Positions 1 to 13,506 are shown, numbered from the stretch's first letter. The stretch is 64,000 nt of DNA from Rhodamnia argentea (GCF_020921035.1 NC_063158.1:26956962-27020961); one strand, 5' to 3'. The notes: generated from the sequence alone by a model not told the origin. Made by a program: numbers and translations.

Positions 1-2186
1 ACATAGGACTAACCCGATTCGAGAGAAAATAATAATTAAGATTTCGAATGTGGGCCGTGAGGAGTTCACTCGTTACAATCGGAGCAAGTAAGGACGGCGC
101 GGGATTCTCTTCGCGAACATTGGAAAAATTCGATGGGCCAAATCTTTAGCTGTCCTTTAATAAAACACGGCCGAAGGCCATGCAAATTGCGATCGAGACA
201 AGGACAGAGGAATAAAAAAAAAAAAAAACCATTTGGAGATGATACAGAGGAACTGCCCGCGGGCAGACAACGTCGTCTCCCAAGGCGTTTTCTTAAACCG
301 AGGGCTGCTCTTTTCTGATGACATGCTGACCGGGGCATCCCTCCAAAGGGAATCTTCCGGATAATATTCCGTCCCAAATCGAAATTATTCCGGCGACTTC
401 GATGGGGACGGCTTTGGACTTTACCCTAGTGCACACCCGACTTCAATTGGACCGATCCCTTTCTCCCTTTTGAGGGCTAAACAACTTTTTTTATTTTTTT
501 GGCATGGTACGATAGGACACGGCACGACATAAAACGTCAAAATTCGATTATGAGGCTTATTTATCTCGACAAGCATAAGAGTAATACGTGCTCATCAATG
601 CTGATTTACTACCTTATCGAGCGTTTTCTTCCGTAGTGTGAAACGAGCACGATATGAATAAAGTTATCGTATCTTGATACTTTACATGGAGAAATTACAC
701 TTTTGCTAGTTCAATCATAAATATTTTAATTTTGCCAATTAAGTTATAAATCTTTTGATGTTTTCCTAATTTAGTCCCATCCAATCATTTAACGTAGATA
801 TCAACCGTCCTATGTGACATGGTTGGTGCTAACGCGTATAATTTATTCACTAATTGTCCATGTCGGCATCGGCCGTGCCACATAAGATTGGCGATGTCCA
901 CGTTAAGGCTTTTTCGGGTAAAATTGGTCGGACGTATTCGATTGACAAAACGTGAAAATATTTGGGACTCAATTGCCAAAATTTAAAAAAATGATTTATG
1001 ACTAAATTGTTCCCTATTATATGAGCATGGATTTCAGATCGGGGCTTCATACCCAAGTAACAAAAAGTAGAGCACCTGAGTAATCGGGAAAGTGGGTCAT
1101 AAGTGAAAAAAAAAAAAATCACGTAATTCTCGCGATGCGTTCTCGACGCGGGACTTTCGAATCATGGCGACATATGATTGCCCCCTTTTGAGTGTTGGTC
1201 ATATCGGGTTTGATGTAACAATGTTCATTCAACCTTGTGCCGACGGATAACGGAGGAGGAATCGTGCGGGGCATAGGCAAAGTCACCGTTGAGGGAATAC
1301 ATACACCACAAGAGAGCAACGGGGTCCATCAAAAACATTGTAAAATTGGAATACGATACAAAGGAAATGTTAATCAAAGATGGGAATGTGTCTCATGTGG
1401 CTGGGCTTGACTTGCGATCCGACAAGAGCCATGGGCTTATCTCTCTTGGGTTTGATCCTGAACGCCAATTGGGCCTACGAAATCTCATAAGTTCTATCTC
1501 GATCCAACACCAAGCCCGGCCCCCACCAATGCTCTGTTTCCCTCCTCTCCCCTCTCTCTCTTTCTCATTTCTCGACAAGAAAATTTTCAGATTTTTTCCT
1601 CATTTGTGCCCTCAAATTTCCACTCTCCCTGTTATTATCAATTTTTTTTTTCCATTTCTCAACATTGCATAAAGTGGGCGGGTTAACTTTTGCATGTGTT
1701 CAACCCAAAAAAAATAAAAAATAAAATAAAATAAAATAAAGACATGCGGCCTTATTGATAAAGTGATTGGAAGATGAAGATGTTAGTCGTTAGTATTATA
1801 CTTGAAAGGCATGGCAAAAGTAAAAAAAAAAGTAGTTTCTTTCTTTTTGTGAATACATTAATTTTTTTTTTTTTTTTGCTAGGTGAATAAAATTATTTAG
1901 GGCAGGAGACAAAGTGATAATAATTAAAAGGAAAGGAAATTGCTCCCAATCCCTGAAACTTGGTCTAGTGAGAGGAGCTAGTCCATTTGCGGGCAACACT
2001 TAATACAGATAGGAGTAAAAATCAAAATTTGAGGGGGTAATCTGTAACTTTTAAGAGTTTACGACCTATTGTGAAATGCTTACAAAAGTTTAGGGACTAA
2101 TCTATGATTTTTCAAAGCTGAGGGCTTTTGTAACTTTTCCCCGAAAAGGAATTCCCGGAAGCAAAAAGAGCGGGGGCGAAGAAAGA
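1..2186. other. Intergenic DNA upstream of the SNAPC3/SRD2 gene
   Basis: I recognise no gene here. The stretch holds A- and T-runs, an AAAAT-type repeat near 1709-1740, and one MITE-like repeat (listed separately). The small open frames show no family motif and overlap homopolymers. The promoter and 5' leader of the gene beginning at 2269 should lie in the last few hundred bases. Confidence 0.6.
713..1004. repeat. MITE-like repeat with imperfect terminal inverted repeats
   Basis: The left end (TCATAAATATTTTAATTTTG, then CCAATTAAGT) matches the reverse complement of the right end (TCATAAATCATTTTTTTAAA, then TTTTGGCAATTGAGT). The same family recurs at 34209-34710, where a 9-bp target duplication is visible, and as half-copies near 33000, 42500 and 43700. 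No coding sequence is present. The ends of this copy are approximate. Confidence 0.5.
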
Positions 2187-2217
2187 TCCTCCTCCTCCTC
2201 CTCCTCCTCCTCCTCCT
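2187..2217 (+). repeat. (TCC)n microsatellite in the SNAPC3 5' leader
   Basis: About ten TCC triplets lie 50-80 bp upstream of the ATG at 2269, followed by a short TG-rich run (2241-2262). Pyrimidine-rich leader tracts of this kind are common in plant 5' UTRs. Confidence 0.85.
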
Positions 2218-2268
2218 GCTGCCCCCTCGCCTCCTCTGTGGGTGTATATGTGTGTGTGTGTTGCAGAG

Positions 2269-5200
2269 ATGGCGGAAGAAGGATCAAGCGTGACCTTGAC
2301 CACCGGCAGCACTCAAGAAGAATACTGCAGTGTCGCCATTCCTCGAGGCGGACACCTCTTCGTCCCCAACTTCATCGGCCCTCTCACTCGCGTCCCCGAG
2401 TTCGAAGCTTCTCTCCTTCGCGAGCTCGAGGTCCCGTAGCCCTTCCACGACCACCCTTCGCTCTCCACCCATCGAAGCGATCAATCCTGTTTTCTGTGAT
2501 TACCCCGTTGTTGTTTCTTTTCGCAAGTCTGCGTTGTGATAGTGAATTCTGGCTTCTTTGCAGAAGCTGAAGGCAGAGGTTTCTTGCGGTTCGCAGCAAG
2601 AGTGCGATGAGGATTTATCGTAAGTGAATCGCGCGTCTATGGTAGATTTATGCATTTGGGGAAGCTTGTTTTTGGATGATTTTCGTGGAAGTTCTGTTCT
2701 TCTTCTTCTTCTTCTTCTTCTTTTTATATCGAAAGGCTTGTTCTCATTGAGGAAGAGGTTCGGCTTGGTGCTTGTGCAGTGTGAACGAGCTCAAAGTGTT
2801 CAGTGAGGAAGAATTGGTAGACATGGCTATGAAGGAGGCCTTTCAAGTATGCTGCGCCAGTTTCAGTTTTTGATTTCTTTTTTTTCTGTCCAGTCAACTG
2901 TTTGTATTCGTTACTTGCTCATACGTGGTGGTTGTTTGCAGGATCAGGAACTTCTTGATTGTTCTGAACAGCATCCAGAAGGCCAACCTAATGCTAGGTA
3001 AATTATATCTGTTGGGTCCACATATGTGGATTCTAAGCGAGCTGTTGCGAGAGAATCTTTAGCTGTGCTCATCATCAATATTATGCATCACAAGTTTTTC
3101 TAGTCATTTCTATACCAATGTCATTGCTGTCTGGATCTGCCGAATGCAAACACCCACTTAAACCTCCACATGCCGTTTGATTTAGCGATGATAGATTACC
3201 GAAGATTTTAGTTGTATTAGTTGTTTTGGTTCCTATATGGAGATGGTATTCGGTAAAAGTAGGTTCTTTGAGGCAATTATTCCATCATATTCAAATTCAA
3301 TGCTTGCACTTGTGACTGGGGTGAAAGACAGCCTGCTAGTCCTGTAGCACATAGGGAGCTGCATTTGCTTCCGGGCCTTTTCTGAGGGTGGTGGCAATAT
3401 CAACCTGGTTAATGCCTCCATTGTTTGACCTAGACTCTAGGGACAATACTTCGCTATATCCTTTCCATGAAGAGGGTACTCTTTTTCATTGGATTGCCTT
3501 TTGTTGGGCTATTTTATTCTTTTGAAGTGCCTATCTGGAATTGTTTTAACCTTTGGGTTATTACATTCAGGCATGAAGATGACCGAGGAGCAACAATCCA
3601 AGAACATCCAAATTTAGAGAACTCAGCGAGCCAAGGAGAAGTCTCAAATGCATTAGTGTGCATTAATGGCTTTCATTCTCAAAAAACAGCAAGAACTTGG
3701 AGCACAAGGAACTCCAAGAAAAGAACGAGAAATGAGGAAAACAGTCAAGCTCTTGAAGTACGTCAATTATTTGGCTATTAACTCGCTGAACTTCCAATAA
3801 CTTTGTGTGGGGGTGCGTGTGTGTTACCTTACCTTCTGTTGCTCTGTCTATTAGTTACTTGCACTTTGTTTTTGAGACTCTTTCACTGAACAATTGGTTT
3901 TTGTTGGTCCAAAGTAGCTTATCATTTTTAGACTAATGAAGAAAAAAAATGCAGCTTCCATTTTCTTGTTAAAACTCTGGTGGGTTTGGCTCAAAGATGT
4001 TTGGAAATTGTTAGTGCTCCCTCATCATCTTTTTCTGTATTTAGATCTCCTGGATTAGGCATCTGGGGCTGTATTCCGAGATAGTCACATGTGCGAGACT
4101 GTGAGGTGGGATTTTTTTGGGTAAGAACTGACTTATGTATCGTGCACTATTTGCTTGAATTTGGTTGACTTCAGATATCTGAATGATTGAAGCATCAACT
4201 TGTTCATGGGTGCTTTTTTTTCTCTTTGAATTTTACTGTCCTTCTAGGTATTTCTTCTATTCTTGTCAGAGCCATAAGATTATTAAAATTTGTCATTGTT
4301 GCTTTTTCAGCATAGTTACATGGGAAAAGTGGATGAAATTGTGAAGATCAAACAAAAGCAGGATGAAGACAAGGAAGCAGCAAGGCTGCATTCATTCAAG
4401 TTTGCGACCTATCCTGGAAAATTCTTCTGGTTATGTGTATATTGTCATTTTGCACTTACTATAGAACCTTGTCTGTACTTACCGTAGAACCTTATCTGTC
4501 CAGTGCCATCTGTAAGATTGATGAAGTTGCAGTTCCACCTACGGAGAGAGTTGAGAGGTTGAAATCCTTGAGGTTGACAAACTCTGCAGTAAAGGTTTGC
4601 TCACAACTTGACCATTCCGTTTACTTTTTTAGTTCATTTGCTAAAGGCTACACGCTTCTCGGGCTTCTATTTGTCGATCCTATACTTATGTGCCACTTGA
4701 TACATCACCTTCACTTGTGGTACTGATTACACTCGCTTTCCTAATGCTCTAGTTCCCTCCTTCTCTTTACTATCTATTGGAGTTAACTGTCTATAACTGA
4801 GCTGCTTCACTATTCTCAATCTCCTTTTGAATCTAAAAAAATGTGAACTATGAACAAACTAACAGAAGCTGTCTAGAAGTTTTCCTTTGGATAAATTATA
4901 AAAAAAGCTTATGCTCGGGTTGCTGTTTCAGAATAATGCACGAAATTGAATGAATCTCAGAACATGATGTTTAAGGCTATTCAAAGCTCGACAGTAACAA
5001 AATTTTATAGCTCTGACCATTTGATATTTCTAGGCTAATCGTGATTCTTAGATTCATTTCTCTTCTGATGTGTGCAGGTGAAATCATCAGACCTTCAGGA
5101 AAACATGCCTTTGTTGTGTCCAGAAATTGTTCTTTGTGTGGAGGTTTACCATAACGTGAGGAGATGGATCAAGGTATTATAGCTGTTTATTTGTTTTGTT

Positions 5201-6562
5201 GTAGTGGAAAGTACCATGTTCCCTGACATTTTATTTGATGTTGGGGAATTAAGTTGATCTTTTCATCTGGCTTTTGATTATCCAGTGTGCAGAAATAAAA
5301 TTAGTACTTGGTGTAGTTAATGCAGTGCAAGATAAGTAACAAGAAACTATGGAAGAGCATGGTCACCTGTTTGTTGGGGGTCTTCAGCCTTGCTTGCTTT
5401 TGATAGTTTAACTTGTTAGCGATTTTTTAAAGGACCCTCTTTGGTGAGTCCTTGGTGATATTTACTTTCATCTCATTCACGTCTGAAAAATGCTAGAACA
5501 GGTAGATGCTTTCATGCTGTCATCTTTGAAGGAAGATTTTAAGAGGTTATGTGCTGAGATTGACATTTGACTGGGCTTCAGCTGAAAAAAGAGATCCTAC
5601 CTCAACTAATTTTCCTTCTCTTGTTTGGCTTCTGATGTTATCTTGAAATTGTCTGTAGACACAAGAGTTCTTGGTTCTTGGACGACAATTATTGACGGAA
5701 TTGAGGGACAAGATATATTGCATGACGGACCATATAATGCAGAAAGCTGGAAAGCACGATTCTTCAGGATATTTCTTGATAGAAGTAATAAACTCTTTCG
5801 CCTTGCTAGCTGTCATTATGCGATATATAGTATATGGCTACATGGTGATGATTGTCCGTGTTATGCAGGATTTCTTTTGCAATGATTTGAGGGACCCCGC
5901 TGCTATAGATTACAGCGAACCCATCCTTGAGTGGCTTAGGAATTCAAAGGATGAAGCTCTCAAAAAATGGGAGTGCATCCAAGCTGGTGAGATGGGGCAG
6001 AAGCAGAAGGATGTTGTAGGTGACTCAGCAATCTCCCAGCTGCCTCAATTCAAAGCCGTGGAGATGCAAAAAACGCGGTTTTATGATTTGAAACTTCAAC
6101 TAGGTGCTGGTTATCTTTATTGTCATCAGGTGTGGCGATTGTTTTCCTCATAGTCATCCCACCGTAAAAATTTCTTGATGATGCCCTTACGTTTCTCTTT
6201 TTGTAAACAAACTCATTGTCTGTCTGTTATCTGACCGTCGGATACTGATGCTCTCTCTGGAAAATTACATGGTACAGGGAGATTGCAAGCACACAATTGT
6301 GATTAGAGATATGAGGTTGATTCATCCTGAGGATGTACATAACCGAGCAGCTTATCCTATTGTCACATTTCAGCAGAAAACACGTGCACAAAAATGCTGT
6401 GTGTGTAAGATCTACAGAGCTACAAAGGTAACCCTGGATGATAAATGGGCCAAGGAGAACCCTTGCTACTATTGTGATAATTGCTATTTTTTGCTTCATT
6501 ACTCCAAAGACAGCTCTCTGTTGTATGGTGACTTCTCCGTGTATGATTATCACCATGATTAA
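2269..6562 (+). CDS. SRD2: snRNA-activating protein complex subunit 3 (SNAPC3 / SRD2-like), 11 exons
   Basis: Proposed exons: 2269-2430, 2564-2619, 2780-2846, 2942-2997, 3571-3757, 4311-4399, 4504-4594, 5078-5173, 5659-5784, 5869-6129, 6278-6562. All introns are GT-AG and the phases agree, giving 491 residues. The family is the DNA-binding SNAPc subunit that recognises the upstream element of snRNA promoters in the nucleus; Arabidopsis SRD2 is needed for snRNA transcription. Evidence is the conserved C-terminal half: [20 protein letters not shown], the [20 protein letters not shown] block, and a terminal Cys-rich zinc-binding module (CCVCKIY, then [14 protein letters not shown]). The poorly conserved N-terminal third (about residues 1-200) is acidic and Lys-rich. 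The ATG at 2269 gives a start in a leader with no better candidate. The gene converges with the next gene, 660 bp away. The small exons 6-7 are the least certain part; family assignment is firm. Confidence 0.9.
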
Positions 6563-7222
6563 TAGCACCTACATTTGCAAATCCCTGTTGCTGATCTTGA
6601 ATTCCAATTTCTTTACATGGATGCAGAAACCCATTATATGTTCGAGATTACTCATTACTACAAAATAGTTATCGTTTAGGGCTTGTAACCTTCCACATTT
6701 TCCAGGAACATCTCATGTTATTCAGCCTGCTAACACAGACTATATTTATTACTTGGCCCTTATATGAAAAGCTGATTAGAAACTTGACCAAGATTGCTTC
6801 CCTAAGGGAATATATGCAACTTTTTCTTTCTCAAAGGGCTTCTCGAGTTCTTGGTGATTGGCAAGAATTTTTCATACATGTTACATGACCGACTGTTCAA
6901 CATTTGGCAGTCCCACCAAAGATCATTTCTGCTAAATTTTCTGAGGCTTTGGTGTCCTACATATGTCACAAATTCATATTGTTAGATCATACTAACTGGA
7001 AATCGATCAATATCAGATCGAAATGTTGTTCTTTATACTGAAAACAATATTGCCAATGATAGTTAATTCACATTCTGTAACCGTGCAAATGTTTGGCCCA
7101 TCTTCTAGCCATGAAAGTGTCATGGTAGTCCCAACTCTCAACACTACTATTCCTCCCACCAATGCTCATATCTCTCCCTGCACTATCTGTACTATCTCTT
7201 CTCTCTCCCTTGTCCTCAAGAC
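6563..7222. other. Convergent intergenic spacer (two 3' UTRs)
   Basis: Both flanking genes end into this 660-bp AT-rich stretch, so it should hold both 3' UTRs and polyadenylation signals. I see no further gene or repeat. Confidence 0.6.
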
Positions 7223-10200
7223 TCACCACAGTCTGTCCCGTCCTGATGCATTCATCAGCCCCCCCTCGGCATAGCTATATTCCACATACACATGTTCTTC
7301 CTCACACAACTCCAACAAGATCCTCTTCTCTTCACCGCTTCTCATCTCTCCAAGCCTTATGATCCTGCCATCCTCTCTGATCCTCAGTTGAAGCTCTCTG
7401 ATAACACCGCCCAACAACCTTCCCAAGAAGTCCTCAAATTCGTGCATTGCGAACCCATTCGATGCGCCTAACCCTAACCCCACGTGAAACCGGTGTATGG
7501 GTATTGACATTTCAATGTTAACAGAGTGGTAGGACCTCATTGGACAGTCGGATAGGTGCAATATAGATGATTGCGGGTTCTTGTGAACTCGATCTTCGAG
7601 TATCTTCATTCCTTTCTTGAGCCCTTCAATCGGATCAGCCTGTCCCATGTAGAAAAGGCGATCAATGACTTGTAATGCCGTTCGCTTCCCGTAAGATGTC
7701 ATTCGCCTCAGCGGAAAAACTCTGGCAGCTGCAGATGAATAGGTGACAATGGCTAAGCGGTCGATCGGTCTGAGAGAGAACACCACCAATGCCATGGACT
7801 GCTTAAGGAGCCTAAGGTGCGGGCCATTGGGACTTGCCACGAGGACCAAATCCATTGCTGGCTGGTGTGTGAGCTTCACCGAGAGGTATGCTCTACGCGT
7901 ATGTGAGGTGCACATGTATGGTGTCTGATCTGGGGATGTGAAATGTTTCGGTACTGGTAATTGATGCAGAAACAAGGACGAGCTGCTCAGGTGATGCGAG
8001 GACGTGATTCCACGAGGATGGTGTGATCTTTGTTCACTAACTTGTTGAAACGGGTGTGTGCAGGGACGGAAGCTTGGGTGTGAGGGTGGAACCAGCATGA
8101 GAGAGAACTCTACGTGGGGATAACTGGATGTATGGTCAGGCTCTACCGGGTCATCATCGTCATAACGAGCAGAGCGCAAGAAAGAGCGTCGGTGGACTCG
8201 AAAGGTGGCGATGGAGTCATCTAGGATTTGGAGGATGGGGTCCGTTTGGTTGTAAGAAAGGGAAAAAGGCAGGTTGAGATTGCGGGGAAGCTGAGTCCAG
8301 TGGGCACGGCAAATGGGGCAAGTGACGCTCCCGTGCCGGACATTCGAGGAGATGCAGGTGAAGTGGAACGCGTGAGAGCATTGGGCGGTGAATATGGCCT
8401 GCCCTGGGCTGCTACATGTACTGTAACTCAGAGGGTCCAGGCATATTGCACACAAGTTCTGCAACTGAAAAGGGTCAAACTGAAAGAGTCAGCTTCTTCT
8501 ACACAATCTAAGATCTTCAACTTGAAAATGGTTGATTCATATGAACAGAAAGCTGAAAAGAACTGAAATCGTAAATAGTGCAAAACATGCATCAGCTCTA
8601 TTGATGGTAAACCTATTTATTTTTACTTCTTTATATTGGTTTGATTGCTTTTCTCCTGTTGCTAACTACTTTAGTAGTAAACTTGACACGGATCCGCTGT
8701 GGCACCTCATTGGTGGTGTAGCAGATGAAGCAAGAAATATTCTGTTCAGATGCTGCAAATGCAAGCTAGAATTCCCGAGAACTAGGAAGCAATTCATCCA
8801 CTTTCCTGCAAACTAAAGGCATCGCTCATCTTTGGGATTCCAATGTGTCGACAAATCAAAGTACTTTGTTGCTGAAAATATCAGAGTTCATAATGACTGT
8901 GTTCTCTCCCCAGAAACAGAGCAATCACCATATAATTGCTCAGAGCAATGCGATTATGCTACTGGGGTCCAAATCAATCGATTATATTCTTGGGTTGTGG
9001 GGGTGGCATTCAATCGTGGCTGTTCTAGTGCAATGCAAACCCCACCAGGTTTCATACCATTTGGTAAAAGAAAGGCATGTTCTGAGGCTTTTTTTTGGTG
9101 CATATCTATCTTGTTCAAGAACATATTTGACAGCATGACCCACCCAAAACATGGCAGAGTTTTGTCAATTTCTAGAATTATCATATCACATGTCAAGTGT
9201 GGGTGAGAGTGGTTACGAAAAAGTGGGGGACAACATTCAAAATCGAATCAGTGTTCGAAAAATCTGACGAAGCATTACTGGTGATCCATGCGTGGGACAC
9301 TGCCAGTGGGTCCTAAGTCGTGCATGATTTTGATTTCAGCCTCTCCTTTTAGCTGAAACTGACCAACTCTCTCTAGCTGGTTGGCAAGAGGGAAGATCTA
9401 GAATTCTAGATTGTAACGTTGCATTGGTTTTCTGCATAAGACTGATTAACAAAATATACTTCAATATTATCAAAGTTCAGCCGATATTTACAAGGGTGAA
9501 GAGTGCAGCCTGCAGGCTCTTGTCTTCAAATCAAATTAGAAGATGTCAGAACTTTGGGAAATTAAAATAAAAAAGGGTAAAGGTTGCAAGGAGTATTCAT
9601 AGTTCCCTTTTTTTTTTTTTTTTTTTGTGTGAGCTCCTGGAATTGAAATGAAAATGTTGGAAATTGCACCAATTTGAAAGGGGAACAATAAAGATAAAGC
9701 AGAGAATGTGAAAATGTGAGAGCGGTCAAAATCAAGAGCCATTGGATTCCAAAAGGAAAAATTTAGCGTGTGATCGCTTTTGAGGGTGGATTTATTGAAC
9801 GATTGAGATCTGATGCATTCCAATCCAACGGCAAAAGATTGCGGCGGTTCCGTGCCCGCATGGGAGAATAGACTCAGGCCACTCCTAAATGACTTTTGTA
9901 GCTATAGGTAGACTATACAGAATGAGCCAGAAGCTTCACATATGCTCAACACCCATTAAAAATCAAAAGCTTTTTTCTTTTTTCCCTCGAGCATGCTCTC
10001 GTTTTGGTTTTCCTTTTTCCTATTTCTTCAAGAAATTATGGGAAGAATTCAAGACTGAATCTTTCGTACTTGGAATGAGGGCAATGTGGAAGTGGCTGTT
10101 ACCTTGGAAGTGACATTGCTGGCAGATTCCGTTTCCTCCACGTTTTCTGAGAAATTCTCTCGTTTTCTGAGAGACATAAGTGATGAATTCGAGATCTGCT

Positions 10201-10824
10201 TCGTTATTCAACATCAACAGAAACAGCTATCAAAATCAAGTGTAGTCACGAGAAGCAGAAAGCAAAAGAGAGGGACAAAAATTTGCTTACATGGATTGAA
10301 GAATTACAAGAGCAAAAATTAAGACCGAGAGAAATCAAACAGAGACAGGAAAGGGAGAGGGAGAGAGAGTGAGCAAAAGCAGCAAAGGTGGGGAGGAGTA
10401 TTTTTCAAGAAACAAACGGGTTTTATTCTGTACATCCTGTTATGAGCTTTGAAAGCCAAGCAGCTAGAGAATTTCAGACAAAGAGAATTCCTCCTCCTAA
10501 GAATTGTTGTGGAGGGAACTCTCTAGTCTCTGCTAAAAACAAAATTTGATTAAGAATGCAGTATTTTGCAACTTAAGCAGATGTGCCCCAAAAAAATGAT
10601 CTTTTTGTTGATGACAGAAGGAGAAAGAAATGGAAATATGCAACCCAGACTATAGAGACACAGAGAGACAGACAGAGACAGAGACAGAGACAGAGACATA
10701 CATTGTTGCCAAGAACAGGAGGATCAACAAGAGCTTGTTTACGTGAGAAGGAGGCACATGCTGCAACCACCATCTTCCTCGCAGCTTTTCTCAGTATTGA
10801 GGTTGCTCCTTCTCCAACCCCCAT
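7223..10824 (-). CDS. RING-H2 plus vWA-domain E3 ubiquitin ligase-like protein (WAV3/EDA40 class), 3 exons
   Basis: Proposed coding exons in transcript order: 10824-10702, 10195-10103, 8464-7223; 485 residues, all in phase 0 with GT-AG borders. The last exon opens right after a CAG acceptor, so the frame cannot start there. Residues 77-126 form a RING finger (CAICLDPL, CSHAFHFTCISSNVRHG, CPICRAHW). Residues about 268-417 form a vWA-like domain (MDLVLVASPNGPHLRLLKQS, RLAIVTYSSAAARVFPLRRM, PIEGLKKGMKILEDR). The C-terminal tail resembles the WAV3 family. Family members are E3 ligases; WAV3 affects root gravitropism and auxin responses. Oddities: the canonical DxSxS metal site of vWA is not recognisable, and the protein is shorter than the roughly 700-residue WAV3. 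Exon 1 (MGVGEGATSILRKAARKMVV) is inferred; an alternative is a start at 10177 (MSLRKREN) with a shorter N terminus. The (CTCTGT)n run just inside intron 1 is a simple repeat. Confidence 0.78.
8465..10102 (-). other. Intron 2 of the RING-vWA gene (1.64 kb)
   Basis: The intron runs from a GTAAC donor (10102 side) to a TTTTCAG acceptor (8465 side). Small plus-strand open frames at 8532-9206 show no recognisable domain. A T-run lies near 9609-9626. Nothing else is supported. Confidence 0.6.
10656..10699. repeat. (GACAGA)n microsatellite at the start of intron 1
   Basis: Tandem CAGAGA/GACAGA units directly follow, on the minus strand, the proposed GTATGT donor of the RING-vWA gene. Confidence 0.85.
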
Positions 10825-13506
10825 TTCCTCTTTCTTCAAATTTGGACTCTTCTCTTCTCTTCTACCTTCCTCTGCTCCAAATTGCAACGCAAGTTGCAGT
10901 AAATGTTGTTTCGGAAACAAAAAGCAGAGAAGAAGAAGAAGAAGAAGAAGAAGATGGTGATGATGGTGGCGATGATGATTATGAGGTATGAAACAAAGAT
11001 GGGGGACTTGGGTTTGTGTTTGTGTTTGTGTTTGTATGGAAGTGAGAAAAATGGCAGGGGGAGGCAAATCTCTGCCAAATGCCTGCAAAAGATGGTCAGC
11101 TTCTGTTGCTTTTTTCTATTATTGTCTTCCATCTACACGCCCTTCCTCCCTCATTATTATATTGCACATCATTGTTACTTTATTTATGAAAAAAGGAATA
11201 AACCAAACACTTCCTTTTCTTTTTCCTTTTTCTTTCAAAACAAAACTTGCTTTCTTTGTTTTACTGTTGGAAAAAAACAAAATCTAGCTCCTATTTCAAA
11301 AACTATTTCTCATGCTGTCAATTTCCTGTTTGTAATGGAGTGTCGTAATCCATTTCCTTACATCTGCAGTAAAACAATTCCCTAGAAGCATTCAAGTTCC
11401 TTCCCGTGTCGTTTCAAAATTTTCCAAGTTACTCTTTTTTCTTTTTTTTGCCCTTTAACGATCCCCTTGAACAATGAGTTTCACTTCATTTCAATGCCTC
11501 AGTAAAAATTCATGCTCTCCTTTTAAGTATTTGACAGCTGCAAGATAGAAAGATTAGAGTGAACACAGATTGAATGAGTTGATGACAGATACTTCTTGGG
11601 GCTACATCTAAGTCAAAGAGAAAAGACAGGACATCATCCTGCTGAGCATTAGACTTTAGATATAGGCAGCATATATAAGTCAAAGAAAATATTATTATTC
11701 ACCAAAGATACAGACTTACCATTTTGTATATGTCACACTCTTCTGGTAATGTTGCTAGGCGCTATATATTCACCGTCCTAATACTATTAGACATTAGAGA
11801 TGTGACTTCGAGGAAGTCAAAACCAAGCGCACATTATGTTACATGCAATTTACTAATATTTTGTTATATCCACATAAAATTTGTGTTCGGGACGGGGTAG
11901 AGGATATTCCATAGTCATATGGCGATTTCGCTAAAAGGGAAAGAAGAAAGAAAGAATGGTGCATGAAGTTTTGAATTTGAAGACCTTGACATTTGTTGAA
12001 ATTTGCATATGGAAATGAGCATTACTCAAGTAAATGCAATCAATACATTGTTGCAGGACAAGGGGACCCCAAGGTAAAAAAAAAAAAAAAGGGAGGGCGG
12101 GGGAGGGGGGTGGTTGTGACGTCATCATACATTCAGAGAGAAAATGAGAACTGTGGAGAGTTGGTGTGTGCATATAGTGTGAGGTCTGCCCACACTTACC
12201 AGTCTTTTTCTGGGCCTTAAAAGCTCTGAGTGGGAGGTTGCCTTACATTCTTGATTTGACAACATTGCCTCCCCAATTACAGCTGATACGTATGTGCATT
12301 TATAGTTGTTAAGTGGTGACCTTTGCTTGATATTTATGGCACATTGAACTTAGCATACCCACCCTCCTTAATGATGCCAACTTGTTTCCCAATCTTTATC
12401 GATTTCCTATTTTCTCGAACAACAACCAACAAAAGTTTTCATACGTTGCGTAAAAGAAGTCTCACGAGTAAAAGGGCAAAGAATAGCCTGTATAACATGA
12501 AACCCGAGTTTGGTTGTGTCCAGGATGTCTTTAGCTGGAGATATTTGCATGCATTAATGTAGTCTTTGATGTTTGTTTAAGTCTATTGGCGTATGGAAAT
12601 GTAATTGGTAGTTTATATCTGTTTAAATTAGTGGTTTAGTTTGAACTAAAATCTGTGATGTACCATAAGGAAAACCAAGTATTCAAACTATTACAACTTT
12701 GTTACCACCCTAGTAAATCCACACAGGGTACTTTTTAGTTGATTAAATTCAATCATAAAAATGGGGAAATATGAGACGGAAAGGGGAAAAGCTAAAGGGG
12801 GAAAACAATGGAGACTTGACCGTTGCATTTGAAATTCAAGTCTGGTCTGATCAGCAGGAAGAAGAGACATTCTGGTTCTTTTGTGGCTTTTGGCCTTTTG
12901 GAATGATGCTGCACATAAAGCAACAAGTGGCTTTGCGCCAAATTTACTTTACTTCGGGCCGTTGCACTACGGCTTAACAGTGGAGTGGCATTGGCCTCTT
13001 GCAATCGAAGCGATAGAAGTCTATTGTATAGACTCGTTTTGTTACCGGCACAATTATATGCAATTCAATCACGCTACATGAAATATATTAGCTTAGTCAA
13101 GTAGAAAGATGCTGACCAATTTTTGTGTGTGTATATGCTCATCAGCACACTCAGCAAAAATGCTTCAGCTGATGTTTACGGATATGGGCTAGAATCAGAC
13201 TCTGAAAAAGGCCTACACAAGCATTGTTCCGTTCTTGATGGTGAGTTTTGAAAGATGGAGATGTGAACCAGCCCAATGGAGATGTGAACCTCAGATTGTT
13301 TGTCTCAGTACAACATGACATTATATGAATCAATCATATGAGTTTGAACTTGCAACTTGCGTTGCGTACATTGAACTTGTACCGCTGCTTGTGTTGTTGT
13401 CCCACTTAGCTGCACATCGAACATGTCGATAGCAGTTGCATGATCTGTTATGTTTAGCATTTCGTGGTCAGGATGTGATTGATTTTAGTTTGATGCATAC
13501 TAATCA
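10825..13506. other. Divergent intergenic region, promoter side of the RING-vWA gene
   Basis: The left part should contain the 5' leader and promoter of the minus-strand RING-vWA gene. The rest is AT-rich DNA with homopolymers (for example 12077-12090). Open frames are under 100 residues except low-complexity ones that span the microsatellites. No gene or RNA is recognised. Confidence 0.5.
10927..10954. repeat. (GAA)n microsatellite in the RING-vWA 5' leader
   Basis: About nine GAA triplets (TTC on the transcribed strand) lie about 100 bp upstream of the proposed start codon. A second short repeat, four GTTTGT units, lies at 11011-11036. Confidence 0.85.

Noticed and set aside
8832-9206. 124-residue plus-strand open frame within intron 2 of the RING-vWA gene
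   Set aside because: No domain and AT-rich intron-like composition; opposite strand to the host gene.
10573-11088. 171-residue minus-strand open frame
   Set aside because: Most of it translates CTCTGT, TTC and TTTGTG repeats. Only the part from 10824 to 10702 is plausible coding sequence and it is used as exon 1 of the RING-vWA gene.
10903-11385. 160-residue plus-strand open frame with a Lys run
   Set aside because: Starts in the GAA repeat and has low-complexity Phe/Ser-rich content; no motif.
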